Source of the DNA: Aeromonas simiae
Lineage (GTDB): Bacteria; Pseudomonadota; Gammaproteobacteria; Enterobacterales; Aeromonadaceae
NCBI RefSeq assembly: GCF_000820125.1
Contig: NZ_CDBY01000036.1
Coordinates: 54,697-118,696 of the forward strand
Direction of reading: 5' to 3'
Length of the DNA stretch: 64,000 nt
This document shows, one piece after another, positions 44,340-52,951 of this stretch. Under the pieces are notes generated by a model, which worked only from the letters and a program-made list of their open reading frames with translations, ran no database searches and had not been told where the DNA came from. A program made the position numbers and the translations under genes. Position 1 is the first letter of the stretch; every line of letters starts with the position of its first letter.

Positions 44340-45374
44340 ATGAAATTTGCCATCGATGATGGCTCCACCAACGTCAAGGCCAGCTGGATCGAGAACGGGA
44401 TCCTCAAGACAGTGGTGTCCCCCAACTCGTTTCGCAAAGATTGGAAGAGCGCGGCCCTGCTGCGTGGGCAGAAGGTGTTCAACTACACCATAGGCACCAC
44501 CAAGTACACCTACGACGCCACCTCCGACAAGGCGCTCTCCACCACCCATATCGAGTATCAGTACGACGATCTCAACTTGCTGGCGGTGCATCATGCCCTG
44601 CTGCAAAGCGGTCTCGAGCCCCGCCCGGTTTCCCTGGTGGTGACGCTGCCCATCACCGAGTTCTACAACCCGGACGACTGCCAGCGTAATGAAGCCAAGA
44701 TTGAGGCCAAGCGTCGCAATCTGATGCGCGACATCGAACTCAACAAAGGCGAGTTGTTCCAGATCGTGGAGGTCGAAGTCATGCCCGAGAGCCTGCCGGC
44801 GGCCCTCTCTCACCTGCTGAGCGCCAATTGCAGCGAGTTCACCAAGTCGCTGGTGATCGACTGTGGTGGCACCACCCTCGACATGGGGGTGATCGTGGGT
44901 GAGTTCGACGATGTCTCGGCCATCTACGGTAACAACGAGATCGGCGTCGCCATGGTCACCGATGCGGCGCGCAAGGCGCTGGCTGCGGCTGACAGTGACT
45001 CCAGCTATTTGGTGGCCAACGAGCTGATCAAGCGCCGTCACGACATGAGCTTCGTGCAGAGCGTGGTCAACGACGAGTCGCGCATCCCCGAGATCCTGCA
45101 ACGCATCGAGACCAAGATCCGTGAGCTGGGGGATCAGGTCGCCTACGAGGCGAAGAAGTTCGCCAAGCACCCGAACCGGGTCTATCTGGTTGGCGGCGGT
45201 GCGCCGCTGATCGAGGGGGCGATCCGTGAGGCCTATGCCACCTTGGGGGAGCGGGTCGTGATGGTGGAGAATCCGCAGAGCGCCCTCTCGCGCGAGATCT
45301 GTCTCTATCATGCCCAGCAGCCGGCCAGCGCGATCGCTGAGCCGGTGCTGCTTGAGGTAGGGGAAGATGCATAA
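44340..45374 (+). CDS. Chromosomal ParM/StbA-family actin-like ATPase
   Basis: A 344-residue actin-fold protein close to plasmid R1 ParM (320 aa). Shared blocks include the N-terminal FAIDDGSTNVK (phosphate 1), SPNSFRKDW, KVFNYT, QYDDLNLLAVHHALLQSGL, TLPITEFYNPDD, EVMPESLPAA, phosphate 2 VIDCGGTTLDMGVI and adenosine motif VYLVGGGAPLIEGAI. ParM polymerises with ATP or GTP and pushes plasmid copies apart when capped by ParR on parC. The start MKFAIDDG matches the ParM N-terminus; another in-frame ATG is five codons earlier. It overlaps the next gene by 8 nt. It sits among housekeeping genes with no replication or transfer genes nearby and base composition like its surroundings. Confidence 0.88.
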   Translation: MKFAIDDGSTNVKASWIENGILKTVVSPNSFRKDWKSAALLRGQKVFNYTIGTTKYTYDATSDKALSTTHIEYQYDDLNLLAVHHALLQSGLEPRPVSLVVTLPITEFYNPDDCQRNEAKIEAKRRNLMRDIELNKGELFQIVEVEVMPESLPAALSHLLSANCSEFTKSLVIDCGGTTLDMGVIVGEFDDVSAIYGNNEIGVAMVTDAARKALAAADSDSSYLVANELIKRRHDMSFVQSVVNDESRIPEILQRIETKIRELGDQVAYEAKKFAKHPNRVYLVGGGAPLIEGAIREAYATLGERVVMVENPQSALSREICLYHAQQPASAIAEPVLLEVGEDA

Positions 45375-46143
45375 GGGACCGGTCAAGCGGATCAATCCCT
45401 CTATCCACCTCAATCCAGAGCAGAGTGAGGCGGATCGCCGTGCCATCCTGGCCTTGCAGGAGTGGTATCAAAAGCTGCGCCAGAGTGACAGTGAACGCGA
45501 CTCCATTAACGTGGCGATGCGCACCTTCCATCGCAGCGTCTATCTGGCCGGCTTGCGCCTGCATCTACTCAGCCCGCGGCTGTGTCAGCATGTCGCCGAG
45601 TCACTGGGGCGCGAGTCACGTTCGTTTCCTGAACTGCTCGCCGAGCTTGGCGAATGCGGGTTGTTGCCCGCCGGTACGGCCATGCCTGGTGTCACGGTTG
45701 CGGCGCCGGGGGGAGCAGCAGGAGAGGCCGACTTTTCTTCGCGTCAGTTGGAGCAGCTGGCGGCGCTCATGGGGAGCGCCGGAGAGGGCGCCGCGAGTGG
45801 GGCGCTGCTGGCCCAGCTTGAGGCGCAGCGAGGTGAGTTGGCGGAGCTGCGCGCCATGCTGGCCTCATCCTCACCGGCCCAGGCCGCTCAAGGGAGCCAA
45901 GGGGATGGCGCCGCCTTGCTGGCCGCGCAGGGCGCCGAGTTCGAACGCTTGCATCAGGAGTTGGCCCAGTTGCGTACCCTGGCCGAGCAGCAGGCGTTGC
46001 AGTTGCAGCAGTTGCGACTGAGCGGGCGCGGCACGGTTACCGAGCCGACCCGCAGCGGGGGCGGCACCGAGGAGGTGCTGCTCGACGACGTTGCCCCGGC
46101 GGCAGAAAAGCTGCAACGGGTGCGGCAAAAAGGACTGTTCTGA
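45367..46143 (+). CDS. Probable ParR-like partner of the ParM homologue
   Basis: A 258-residue protein, translationally coupled to the ParM gene (ATGCATAA overlap). The N-terminus (KRINPSIHLNPEQSEADRRAIL and the SINVAMRTFHRSVYLAGLRLHLLSP segment) is similar in pattern to the ribbon-helix-helix start of R1 ParR (KLNPDVNQTD, then ALTAGLALY), suggesting DNA binding. The middle is an Ala/Gly-rich linker. Residues about 160-220 are rich in Leu, Gln, Glu and Ala with heptad spacing (FERLHQELAQLRTLAEQQALQLQQLRL), a probable coiled coil. The C-terminus LQRVRQKGLF is basic and could be the ParM contact. It is more than twice the length of plasmid ParR (117 aa). Role inferred from position and these similarities. 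Confidence 0.6.
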   Translation: MHKGPVKRINPSIHLNPEQSEADRRAILALQEWYQKLRQSDSERDSINVAMRTFHRSVYLAGLRLHLLSPRLCQHVAESLGRESRSFPELLAELGECGLLPAGTAMPGVTVAAPGGAAGEADFSSRQLEQLAALMGSAGEGAASGALLAQLEAQRGELAELRAMLASSSPAQAAQGSQGDGAALLAAQGAEFERLHQELAQLRTLAEQQALQLQQLRLSGRGTVTEPTRSGGGTEEVLLDDVAPAAEKLQRVRQKGLF

Positions 46144-46146
46144 GCA

Positions 46147-46179
46147 AAGCGCGTGGCCATGGTCACGCGCTTCTCTTTT
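46147..46179 (+). terminator. Terminator after the ParM/ParR-like operon
   Basis: Stem AAGCGCGTG / CACGCGCTT around an inner CCATGG palindrome, then CTCTTTT. It lies four bases after the stop and could also serve the convergent DUF1294 gene. Confidence 0.75.
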
Positions 46180-46522
46180 AGGGGTTACAGAGCCAGAGCA
46201 GGGCTGAGAAGAAGAGCAGATTACCGGCAACGCTCAGCCACAGCGGCAGCTTGTACTCCTTCTTGCTCGACTTGTGGCGCAGGTAGTGGCGGGCCAGCAG
46301 GGCGCCCGGCCAGCCGCCGAGCCAGCTCCAGCTGTGCAGGGTGCGCTCCGGCACCCGGCTCCTCTTGAGGCGGGCAGCCCGCTTGTCCCAGGCATAGACG
46401 CAGAAGGTGAGCAGGCTCATGACGGCGTAGAGGCCGGCCACCGCCAGCGGCAACATGCCGATGAACGTCAGTAAGGGGAGGGCGGCGAGCTGACTCAAGG
46501 CCAGCAGGACGGGAAAGGGCAC
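46178..46522 (-). CDS. DUF1294 membrane protein
   Basis: A 114-residue inner-membrane protein of the DUF1294 family. The typical core is AVMSLLTFCVYAWDKRAARLKRSRVPERTLHSWSWLGGWPGALLARHYLRHKSSKKEY, with two or three hydrophobic helices (about 8-45 and 92-112) and the conserved WDK and GGWPGA motifs. Function unknown. Some relatives are fused to a cold-shock domain; here the DUF1294 part stands alone. It lies 5 nt downstream of arfB, so the two are likely cotranscribed. Confidence 0.85.
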   Translation of the reverse strand: MPFPVLLALSQLAALPLLTFIGMLPLAVAGLYAVMSLLTFCVYAWDKRAARLKRSRVPERTLHSWSWLGGWPGALLARHYLRHKSSKKEYKLPLWLSVAGNLLFFSALLWLCNP

Positions 46523-46527
46523 TGAGA

Positions 46528-46932
46528 TTAGTCTCCTGCGGGGTTGCGACGGGTGGCCTTGATGGCTCCCTTGCGTTTCTTGGCATCGACCCGGCGTCGT
46601 TGGGAGGCGCGGGTCGGGCGGGTGGCATGGCGCACCTTGGGGCGTTCGGCCGCCTTGGCGAGCAGGGCGTGCAGCCGGTCGATCGCCTCCTGGCGGTTCA
46701 TCTCCTGACTGCGATGGGTTTCGGCGCGGATCAAGATGAAGCCGTCATGCACCCGGCTGTCGCGCAGCCGATCCAGCCCCTCTTTGAGATGATCGGAGAG
46801 GGTGGGGGAGCTGCGGTAATCGAAGCGCAGCCAGACGGCGGTCTCGGTCTTGTTGACGTGCTGGCCACCGGCGCCTTGGGCGCGCATGGTCTGAAAGGTG
46901 AGCTCCTGCCAGGGCAGGGTCAGGCGGGACAT
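46528..46932 (-). CDS. arfB: Alternative ribosome-rescue factor ArfB
   Basis: A 134-residue peptidyl-tRNA hydrolase acting on stalled ribosomes (formerly YaeJ). The catalytic GGQ tripeptide (residues 22-24, AQGAGGQHVNKTETAV) lies in an N-terminal domain similar to class I release factors. The C-terminal tail is strongly basic (RPTRASQRRRVDAKKRKGAIKATRR), as needed to enter the empty mRNA channel. Length agrees with E. coli ArfB (140 aa). Divergent from the P-II gene. Confidence 0.93.
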   Translation of the reverse strand: MSRLTLPWQELTFQTMRAQGAGGQHVNKTETAVWLRFDYRSSPTLSDHLKEGLDRLRDSRVHDGFILIRAETHRSQEMNRQEAIDRLHALLAKAAERPKVRHATRPTRASQRRRVDAKKRKGAIKATRRNPAGD

Positions 46933-47066
46933 GGCTTGCTCCGTTTTGGTGCGTTATCGTGCGGTGATCCAAGATGGTGCGTCGCTTTGGCGCACGGGGT
47001 GCCAGATTGGCGCTAGCGACCGGCCATGAGGGGCTCGGCAGACAAGATCCTCCGCGCATCAATAAG

Positions 47067-47084
47067 TTGGCACAGGAATTGTTT
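47067..47084 (+). promoter_or_regulatory. Sigma-54-like promoter of the P-II gene
   Basis: TTGGCACAGGAATTGTTT follows the sigma-54 pattern TTGGCAC-N5-TTGC with exact GG-to-GC spacing, except that the -12 GC is GT. It lies about 40 nt before the P-II start, consistent with NtrC/sigma-54 control of a nitrogen gene. No clear NtrC site was identified. Confidence 0.55.
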
Positions 47085-47123
47085 ATTGGTTATCCGGACC
47101 ACCTAAGGATTGGGAGAAACCAG

Positions 47124-47462
47124 ATGAAACTCATCACCGCCATCATCAAGCCCTTCAAACTGGACGACGTGCGCGAGGCCGTCGCACAACTTGGCGTCGA
47201 AGGGTTGACTGTATCCGAGGTCAAAGGCTTCGGTCGCCAGAAGGGCCACACCGAATTGTACCGCGGAGCCGAGTATCAGGTCGACTTCCTGCCCAAGGTG
47301 AAGCTGGAGATCGCCACCTCTGACGACAACGTGGAGCCGGTGATCGAGGCCATCTGCAAGGCGGCCTACACCGGTAAGATCGGCGATGGCAAGATCTTCG
47401 TCTATGACCTGGAGCACGCGGTGCGGATCCGAACTGGCGAGGCCGATGGCGAAGCGCTTTGA
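47124..47462 (+). CDS. glnB: Nitrogen regulatory protein P-II
   Basis: A 112-residue trimeric signal protein sensing 2-oxoglutarate and ATP/ADP. The T-loop carries the uridylylation site Tyr51 in GHTELYRGAEYQVDFLPK. The C-terminal KAAYTGKIGDGKIFV and RIRTGEADGEAL match P-II signatures. GlnB and GlnK are hard to separate: the C-terminal GEADGEAL and the sigma-54-like promoter point to GlnK, but no amtB gene follows, and Vibrio-type GlnB proteins look alike. A good ribosome site (GGGAG) precedes the ATG. It controls NtrB/NtrC and glutamine synthetase adenylylation. Confidence 0.9.
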   Translation: MKLITAIIKPFKLDDVREAVAQLGVEGLTVSEVKGFGRQKGHTELYRGAEYQVDFLPKVKLEIATSDDNVEPVIEAICKAAYTGKIGDGKIFVYDLEHAVRIRTGEADGEAL

Positions 47463-47487
47463 CGCAGCAGGCGCGGATACGATACCG

Positions 47488-47517
47488 ACCGGATGGCTTG
47501 CCGTCCGGTTTTTTTAT
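47488..47517 (+). terminator. Rho-independent terminator of the P-II gene
   Basis: A stem of up to 10 bp (ACCGGATGGC / GCCGTCCGGT, one G-U) with a short loop and seven T, 25 nt after the stop. Confidence 0.88.
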
Positions 47518-47632
47518 CTGTGCTGCAATTTTGTGAGACCGCTCTGCGCTTTTGCTTGTGTCTGGTCGGTGAGTGTGCAAAATACAAACGCGAATTATTG
47601 CTACTTGCAACTCACACCAGGAACCTGCTGAG

Positions 47633-48640
47633 ATGAAAAAGAGACTGCTGGCATTGACCCTTTGCACCATGGCCGCGCCTTCTGCCTTTGCCGCACAGGA
47701 AGTGAACGTCTACTCCAACCGTCAGGATGAGCTGATCAAGCCGATCATCACGCAGTTTGAACGGGAGAGCGGTATCAAGGTGAACCTGGTGTTCGCCAAG
47801 GATGGGCTGACCGAGCGCCTGCAACGTGAGGGCAAGTTGACCCCGGCCGATCTGATGCTGACCACCGACATCAGCCGCCTGACCGAGCTGGTGGACAAGG
47901 ATCTGGTACAACCGGTACAGAGCCCGGTTCTGGAGCAGAACATTCCGGCGGCCCTGCGCGACCCCGACGATCGCTGGTTTGCGCTCACTACCCGGGTGCG
48001 GGCCATCTATTCGAGTAAGGATCGTCTGGGCAAGCTCGACGCCATCAGCTACGAGGATCTCGCCAAGCCCGAGTACAAGGGCAAAATCTGTGTGCGCAGC
48101 GGCAAGAATGATTACAACGTGGCCCTGGTGGCCTCGATGATTGCCCACCACGGCAAGGCGGATGCCAAGCAGTGGCTGGAAGGGCTCAAGGCCAACCTGG
48201 CGCGCAAGCCGCAGGGCAACGACCGGGATCAGGTCAAGGCGATCAAGGACGGGGTGTGTGATCTGTCGCTTGGCAACAGCTACTACCTTGGCAAGATGCT
48301 GGCCGATCCGGCCCAGAAGGCTTGGGCGGATGCCGTCTACATCAACTTCCCGAACCAGCAGAACCGTGGTGCCCACGTCAACGTGAGCGGCATGGCCATG
48401 ACCAAGTTCGCCAAGAACAAGGAGGTCGCGGTCAAGCTGATGGAGTTCCTCTCCGGTGATGAGGCCCAGCATCTGTACGCCGATCTCAACACCGAGTATC
48501 CGGTCAAGCCGGGGGTTGAGCGCTCGCCGCTGGTTAAATCCTGGGGGGATTTCAAGGCCGACAGCCTGCCGGTGAGCGATTACGCCAGACTGCGCAAGGA
48601 TGCCCTGACGCTGCTGGATGAAGTGAAGTTCGATCTGTAA
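47633..48640 (+). CDS. fbpA: Ferric iron ABC transporter, periplasmic binding protein
   Basis: A 335-residue periplasmic iron-binding protein (FbpA/FutA/HitA type). Signal peptide MKKRLLALTLCTMAAPSAFAA. The mature N-terminus EVNVYSNRQDELIKPI is typical, and the paired iron-binding tyrosines are Y217-Y218 (NSYYLGKM), equal to mature positions about 196-197 as in FbpA. The GSGKNDY-like SGKNDYNVALVAS loop is also present. First gene of fbpABC. No convincing Fur box is visible in the leader. Confidence 0.92.
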   Translation: MKKRLLALTLCTMAAPSAFAAQEVNVYSNRQDELIKPIITQFERESGIKVNLVFAKDGLTERLQREGKLTPADLMLTTDISRLTELVDKDLVQPVQSPVLEQNIPAALRDPDDRWFALTTRVRAIYSSKDRLGKLDAISYEDLAKPEYKGKICVRSGKNDYNVALVASMIAHHGKADAKQWLEGLKANLARKPQGNDRDQVKAIKDGVCDLSLGNSYYLGKMLADPAQKAWADAVYINFPNQQNRGAHVNVSGMAMTKFAKNKEVAVKLMEFLSGDEAQHLYADLNTEYPVKPGVERSPLVKSWGDFKADSLPVSDYARLRKDALTLLDEVKFDL

Positions 48641-48676
48641 GGTGTGGGGGTTTTTCTCACCCGAGTCAGGAAACCG

Positions 48677-50284
48677 ATGAAGTATTCCGGTTGGATGGCC
48701 GGCAGCTGGCTCACGGGTCTGCTGCTGGCCTTGCCCATTGTGGCGCTCTTCTTTTCCGCGCCGTCTGCCGACGGGGCGGTGATCTCGCATCTGGTCGACA
48801 CCGTACTCGGAACCTATGTGGCCAACACCTTGCTGTTGGTGGTGCTGGTGGTGGCTCTCTCGTTGCTGCTCGGGGTGCCGACCGCCTGGCTGGTGGCCAT
48901 GTGCCAGGTGCCGGGGCGGCGTGCCCTGGAGTGGGCATTGATCCTGCCCATGGCGATGCCCTCCTATATCGTCGCCTACGTCTATACCGACCTGCTCGAC
49001 TTCTCCGGCCCGTTGCAGCAGGCCCTGCGCGGCTGGTTCGGGCCGGATCTGCGGCTGCCTGAGATCCGCTCCCTCGGCGGCGCCGCTTGGATGTTGGCGC
49101 TGGTGCTCTTTCCCTATATCTACCTGTTGGCCCGCGCCGCGTTTTTGGAGCAGTCGGTGAGCCTGATCCAGTCGAGCCGCCTGCTCGGTTGCTCCCCCTG
49201 GCAGAGCTTTACTCGCCTGAGCCTGCCGCTGGCGCGCCCGGCCATCATGGTCGCCGCCTCGCTGGTGGCGATGGAGACGCTGGCCGACTTTGCCACCGTG
49301 CACTTTTTTGCCGTCAACACCCTGACCACGGCGGTGTATGACACCTGGCTCGGTTATGGCAGCCTGTCGGCCGCCGCCGCCCTCTCCTGCTTCATGCTGG
49401 TGGGGGTGGTGGCGCTGATCGCCCTGGAGCGCTTCAGCCGGCGCCGCCGTCAGGTGTTCCAGAAAGGAACGGGGCAGGAGGCCGCGCTGCGCTACCCGCT
49501 CTCGCCGCTGCGCCGCTGGCTGGCTGGCCTCTGGTGCTGGTCACTGGTGCTGGCCGGTTTTGCCCTGCCGTTTGCCATCCTGCTCGGTTATGCCATCGAC
49601 TACGCCGGCCCCTCGTGGACGCCGGAGTTTGTGCGCTTCTCCGGCAACAGCCTGCTGGTCTCCTCCCTGGTGGCCCTGCTCGCCACCCTGGTGGCGGTGC
49701 TGCTGGTGTTTTACCGTCGCCTCGAAGGGGGCGTGCCGAGCCTGATCCCGCTGCGCCTCGCCGCGCTTGGCTATGCCCTGCCGGGTACCGTGCTCGCCAT
49801 CGGTGTGCTGGTGCCGCTCACCGCCCTCGATTTTGCCCTCAACGATCTTGCCGAGTGGTGGGGGCTAAGCGGCCCTGGGCTGCTCTTCACCGGCACCCTG
49901 GCCGCCATCGTGTTCGGCTACCTAGTGCGTTTTTGCGCCATCGCCATCGGCTCGGTGGAGAGCAGCATGGCCAAGGTGGGGCCGAGCCTCGATATGGCGG
50001 CGCGCACCCTGGGTGAGAACAGCGCCGGCATGCTGCGCCGGGTACACCTGCCGCTGGTGCGCCGTGGCCTGCTGGCCGGTGCCCTGCTGGTGTTCATCGA
50101 GTCGATGAAGGAGCTGCCGGCGGCCCTGCTGCTGCGCCCCTTTAACTTCGAGACCCTGGCCACCCATGTCTATCAATTCGTGTCAGACGAGATGCTCGAG
50201 CGCGGCGCGCTCGGCGCTATCGTCATCGTGCTGGTCGGCCTGTTGCCCCTCATCTGGGTCAATCGCTCGCTCGATCGCCACTGA
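48677..50284 (+). CDS. fbpB: Ferric iron ABC transporter permease
   Basis: A 535-residue double-length inner-membrane permease with two BPD_transp_1 modules (residues about 60-260 and 335-530), each with several membrane helices and an EAA-type loop that contacts the ATPase (SSRLLGCSPWQSFTRLSLPLARP and AARTLGENSAGMLRRVHLPLVRRG). It imports ferric iron delivered by FbpA. Start at MKYSGWMAG with AGGAAA before it. It lies 36 nt after fbpA. Confidence 0.92.
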   Translation: MKYSGWMAGSWLTGLLLALPIVALFFSAPSADGAVISHLVDTVLGTYVANTLLLVVLVVALSLLLGVPTAWLVAMCQVPGRRALEWALILPMAMPSYIVAYVYTDLLDFSGPLQQALRGWFGPDLRLPEIRSLGGAAWMLALVLFPYIYLLARAAFLEQSVSLIQSSRLLGCSPWQSFTRLSLPLARPAIMVAASLVAMETLADFATVHFFAVNTLTTAVYDTWLGYGSLSAAAALSCFMLVGVVALIALERFSRRRRQVFQKGTGQEAALRYPLSPLRRWLAGLWCWSLVLAGFALPFAILLGYAIDYAGPSWTPEFVRFSGNSLLVSSLVALLATLVAVLLVFYRRLEGGVPSLIPLRLAALGYALPGTVLAIGVLVPLTALDFALNDLAEWWGLSGPGLLFTGTLAAIVFGYLVRFCAIAIGSVESSMAKVGPSLDMAARTLGENSAGMLRRVHLPLVRRGLLAGALLVFIESMKELPAALLLRPFNFETLATHVYQFVSDEMLERGALGAIVIVLVGLLPLIWVNRSLDRH

Positions 50285-50301
50285 TTTGTAAGGAGTTGCC
50301 G

Positions 50302-51333
50302 ATGTCTGTGCTTTGCGTCGAACGGGTCAGCTGCCGCTATAACGGCAGCAACGTGCTCGAAGATCTCTCCCTTCATGTCGCGAAGAACGAGATCGTCTGC
50401 CTGCTCGGGGCGAGCGGTTGCGGCAAGACCACCCTGCTCAAGGCCATCGTCGGTCTGTTGCCGTTGGCCGCGGGCGCTATTCGCCTCGGTGAGCGCCTAC
50501 TGGAGGGGGAGGGGAGTGTGGTGGCTCCCGAGGATCGCCAGATCGGCATGATCTTTCAGGATTACGCGCTCTTCCCCCACCTGACGGTGGCGGGCAACAT
50601 CGCTTTTGGCATCGCGCACCTGCCCGCGCGGGAGCAGGCCGCCGAGGTCGAGCAGGTGCTGGCGCTGGTCAACTTGCAGGGGCTGGCCGACCGCTACCCG
50701 CACCAGCTCTCCGGCGGTCAGCAGCAGCGGGTGGCCATCGCCCGCGCTCTGGTGTGCCGGCCACGGCTGATGCTGCTCGACGAGCCCTTCTCCAACATCG
50801 ACACCCAGGTGCGCATGAAGCTCATCGCCGAGATCCGCACCCTGCTCAAGAGCCGCGGCATCGGCGCCGTGTTTGTCAGCCACAGCAAGGAGGAGGCGTT
50901 CGCCTTTGCCGATCGGCTGGCGCTGTTTCGTGCCGGTCACATCGAGCAGGTGGGTGAGCCGGAGCGGCTCTACCGCCGACCCGGCAACCGCTTCGTGGCC
51001 GACTTTTTGGGGGCCACCAACTACCTGCCGGCCGAGGGGGTGGATGAGTGGCGCGTCATGACGCCGGTTGGCCCCGTGCAGGGCAGTGAGCCGCACGGTC
51101 TGGCATCCGGTCAGCGGGCCGTATTGATGCTGCGACCGCATCAGCTGCGATTGATCCCGGACGAGGCGGGCTGCGAGGTGCGGGAGCAGCAGTTTCTCGG
51201 CCACCATTGCAAGGTCACGATCGCCTGTGGTGAGCAACTGCTCGAGGCGAGTTGCAGTGAGCCGCTGCATGCCTCCCGGGTGCGCGTGGACGTCGCCCCC
51301 CATCCACTGGTACTGTTTGACCCCGCGCCGTGA
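50302..51333 (+). CDS. fbpC: Ferric iron ABC transporter ATP-binding protein
   Basis: A 343-residue cytoplasmic ATPase. Walker A GASGCGKTT (about residues 38-46), signature LSGGQQQRVAIARAL, Walker B LMLLDEPFSNID and the H-loop FVSHSKEEA are all present. The C-terminal about 110 residues form an OB-type regulatory domain (TOBE-like; VLMLRPHQLRL). ATG at 50302 follows AAGGAG; a TTG two codons earlier is less likely. Energises FbpB. Confidence 0.93.
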   Translation: MSVLCVERVSCRYNGSNVLEDLSLHVAKNEIVCLLGASGCGKTTLLKAIVGLLPLAAGAIRLGERLLEGEGSVVAPEDRQIGMIFQDYALFPHLTVAGNIAFGIAHLPAREQAAEVEQVLALVNLQGLADRYPHQLSGGQQQRVAIARALVCRPRLMLLDEPFSNIDTQVRMKLIAEIRTLLKSRGIGAVFVSHSKEEAFAFADRLALFRAGHIEQVGEPERLYRRPGNRFVADFLGATNYLPAEGVDEWRVMTPVGPVQGSEPHGLASGQRAVLMLRPHQLRLIPDEAGCEVREQQFLGHHCKVTIACGEQLLEASCSEPLHASRVRVDVAPHPLVLFDPAP

Positions 51334-51408
51334 ATCCCTTGCTCTGGGGCAAGGAATGGGCGGTGCGCCGGCCTATAATGGCCAGACCCATATGACGAGG
51401 GAGAAGAT

Positions 51409-52314
51409 ATGCAAGCACAACAAGGCATCTGCGCCGAGCCCAACCTGCACGCGCTCTATCTGATGCTCAACCGCACCGGCGATGCGACCGAGCTGGTGGC
51501 CCGTCTGGCCAAGGTGCCGACCCTGTGGGAGTCCGTTCAGGCCGATTTTTCCGATGCGCATTTCAGCGGTCTGGTGGCTATCGGCGCCGAGGCCTGGGAT
51601 TCCCTCTACCCGGCAGCGCGCCCACCCCAGCTGCGCGGTTTCATGGCCCAGTCGGCCAATGGCCAGGAGGCGCCGAGCACGCCGTTTGATCTCTTCGTCC
51701 AACTGCGGGCTGATCGCATCGACGTGCTGCACCATGCCGGTCACCGCCTGCTGGCCCTGCTCGATGGGTTGGTGGAGATCGCCGAGGAGCAGCGCGGTTT
51801 TCGTAACCTCGACCTGCGCGATCTGACCGGCTTTGTCGATGGCACCGAGAATCCGCAGGGCGATCATCGCCCGGAAGTGGCGCTGGTGGCCGAGGGCGAG
51901 TTCGCCGGTGGCTCCTATCTGCACGTGCAGCGCTGGGTGCACAACCTGACCGACTGGCAGCGACTGGCCCTGAAAGAGCAGGAAGACATTATCGGTCGCA
52001 CCAAGGTCGACAACATCGAGTACGAATCCGAGGACAAACCGCTGACCGCCCACATCAAGCGGGTCAACCTCAAGACCCCCAAGGGGGAGTCGATGGAGAT
52101 CCTGCGCCAGAGCATGCCGTGGGGCACCATGCGTGAGCAGGGGCTCTATTTCATCTCTTGCTGCCGTACCCCGATGCACTTCAATACCATGCTGGCCAGC
52201 ATGTACAAGGGCGAGGGCAGTCACTTCGATCACCTGCTGCGTTTCACCCGTGCCGTGACCGGTGCCGCCTTCTTCGCGCCGAGCATCGATTTTCTGCGCC
52301 GCGCCGGCCGCTGA
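51409..52314 (+). CDS. yfeX: Dye-decolourising (DyP) heme peroxidase, YfeX-like
   Basis: A 301-residue cytoplasmic DyP-type peroxidase. The diagnostic GxxDG motif is in LTGFVDGTENPQG (residues about 140-152), with its catalytic Asp. The proximal heme His is expected in PLTAHIKRVN (about 215), and the distal region continues with FISCCRTPMHFNTML. It matches E. coli YfeX in length (299 aa). YfeX uses peroxide with heme-like or dye substrates, and deferrochelation is debated. No encapsulin gene or Tat signal is present. It follows fbpC by 75 nt with a TATAAT (51374-51379) between them, so it may have its own promoter. Confidence 0.9.
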   Translation: MQAQQGICAEPNLHALYLMLNRTGDATELVARLAKVPTLWESVQADFSDAHFSGLVAIGAEAWDSLYPAARPPQLRGFMAQSANGQEAPSTPFDLFVQLRADRIDVLHHAGHRLLALLDGLVEIAEEQRGFRNLDLRDLTGFVDGTENPQGDHRPEVALVAEGEFAGGSYLHVQRWVHNLTDWQRLALKEQEDIIGRTKVDNIEYESEDKPLTAHIKRVNLKTPKGESMEILRQSMPWGTMREQGLYFISCCRTPMHFNTMLASMYKGEGSHFDHLLRFTRAVTGAAFFAPSIDFLRRAGR

Positions 52315-52329
52315 GCTGACTCGGACACA

Positions 52330-52357
52330 AAAAAACCCGGCCTTGGCCGGGTTTTTT
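52330..52357. terminator. Bidirectional Rho-independent terminator
   Basis: Stem AACCCGGCC / GGCCGGGTT flanked by A-run and T-run, between the convergent yfeX and argR genes; it can end both transcripts. Confidence 0.88.
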
Positions 52358-52372
52358 CATGGGGAACACACC

Positions 52373-52843
52373 TCAGGCGGTCTGCTCGAACAGCTCGAGC
52401 GCCGACATGTAGAGCTCTTCGACGTCGGTGTCGCTGGTCGGGGTGATGAAGATGGTGTCATCACCGGCAATGGTGCCGAGGATCCCCTCCGCCTTGCCGA
52501 GGGAGTCGAGCAGGCGGGCGATCAGCTGCGCGGCGCCGGGGCTGGTGTGGATCACCACCAAGGCGCCGTTGTGGTCGATGTCCAGCACCAGGTTCTTGAG
52601 TGGGCTGGAGGTGGTCGGCACCCCCAGCTCCACCGGCAGGCAGTAGACCATCTCCATCTTGGCGTTGCGGGTACGCACCGCACCGAAGCGGCTCAGCATC
52701 CGCGATACCTTGGACTGGTTGATGTTTTCGAAACCCATTTCCTGCAAGGCGGCAACAATTTCCGCCTGGGAGCCAAACCGTTCTTCCTTGAGCAGAGCTT
52801 TGAAGGCCTTCGCCAGCTTTTCTTGCTTGTCGTTGTGTTTCAT
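52373..52843 (-). CDS. argR: Arginine repressor ArgR
   Basis: A 156-residue hexameric regulator, the same length as E. coli ArgR. The N-terminal winged helix (residues about 5-70; [27 protein letters not shown]) binds ARG boxes, and the C-terminal domain (about 80-150) binds arginine through the [10 protein letters not shown] motif and forms trimers. Start at [10 protein letters not shown] by homology, dropping 25 upstream codons. It represses arginine synthesis and transport genes with arginine as co-repressor. Divergent from artP, and in a region also holding mdh as in E. coli. Confidence 0.95.
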   Translation of the reverse strand: MKHNDKQEKLAKAFKALLKEERFGSQAEIVAALQEMGFENINQSKVSRMLSRFGAVRTRNAKMEMVYCLPVELGVPTTSSPLKNLVLDIDHNGALVVIHTSPGAAQLIARLLDSLGKAEGILGTIAGDDTIFITPTSDTDVEELYMSALELFEQTA

Positions 52844-52951
52844 TTTGGTCTCGTAGATGAGGAAGTGAGGCCGCCATGGCCGGATCCGGGCGGACCGATT
52901 TGCCCGCTTATTCTGCATTCAGAGAGGCTCTGGCGCAAGAAATAGGGGTTT

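Noticed and set aside
47570-47620. Possible Fur box before fbpA
   Set aside because: CGAATTATTGCTACTTGC matches the consensus poorly, so it is not called.
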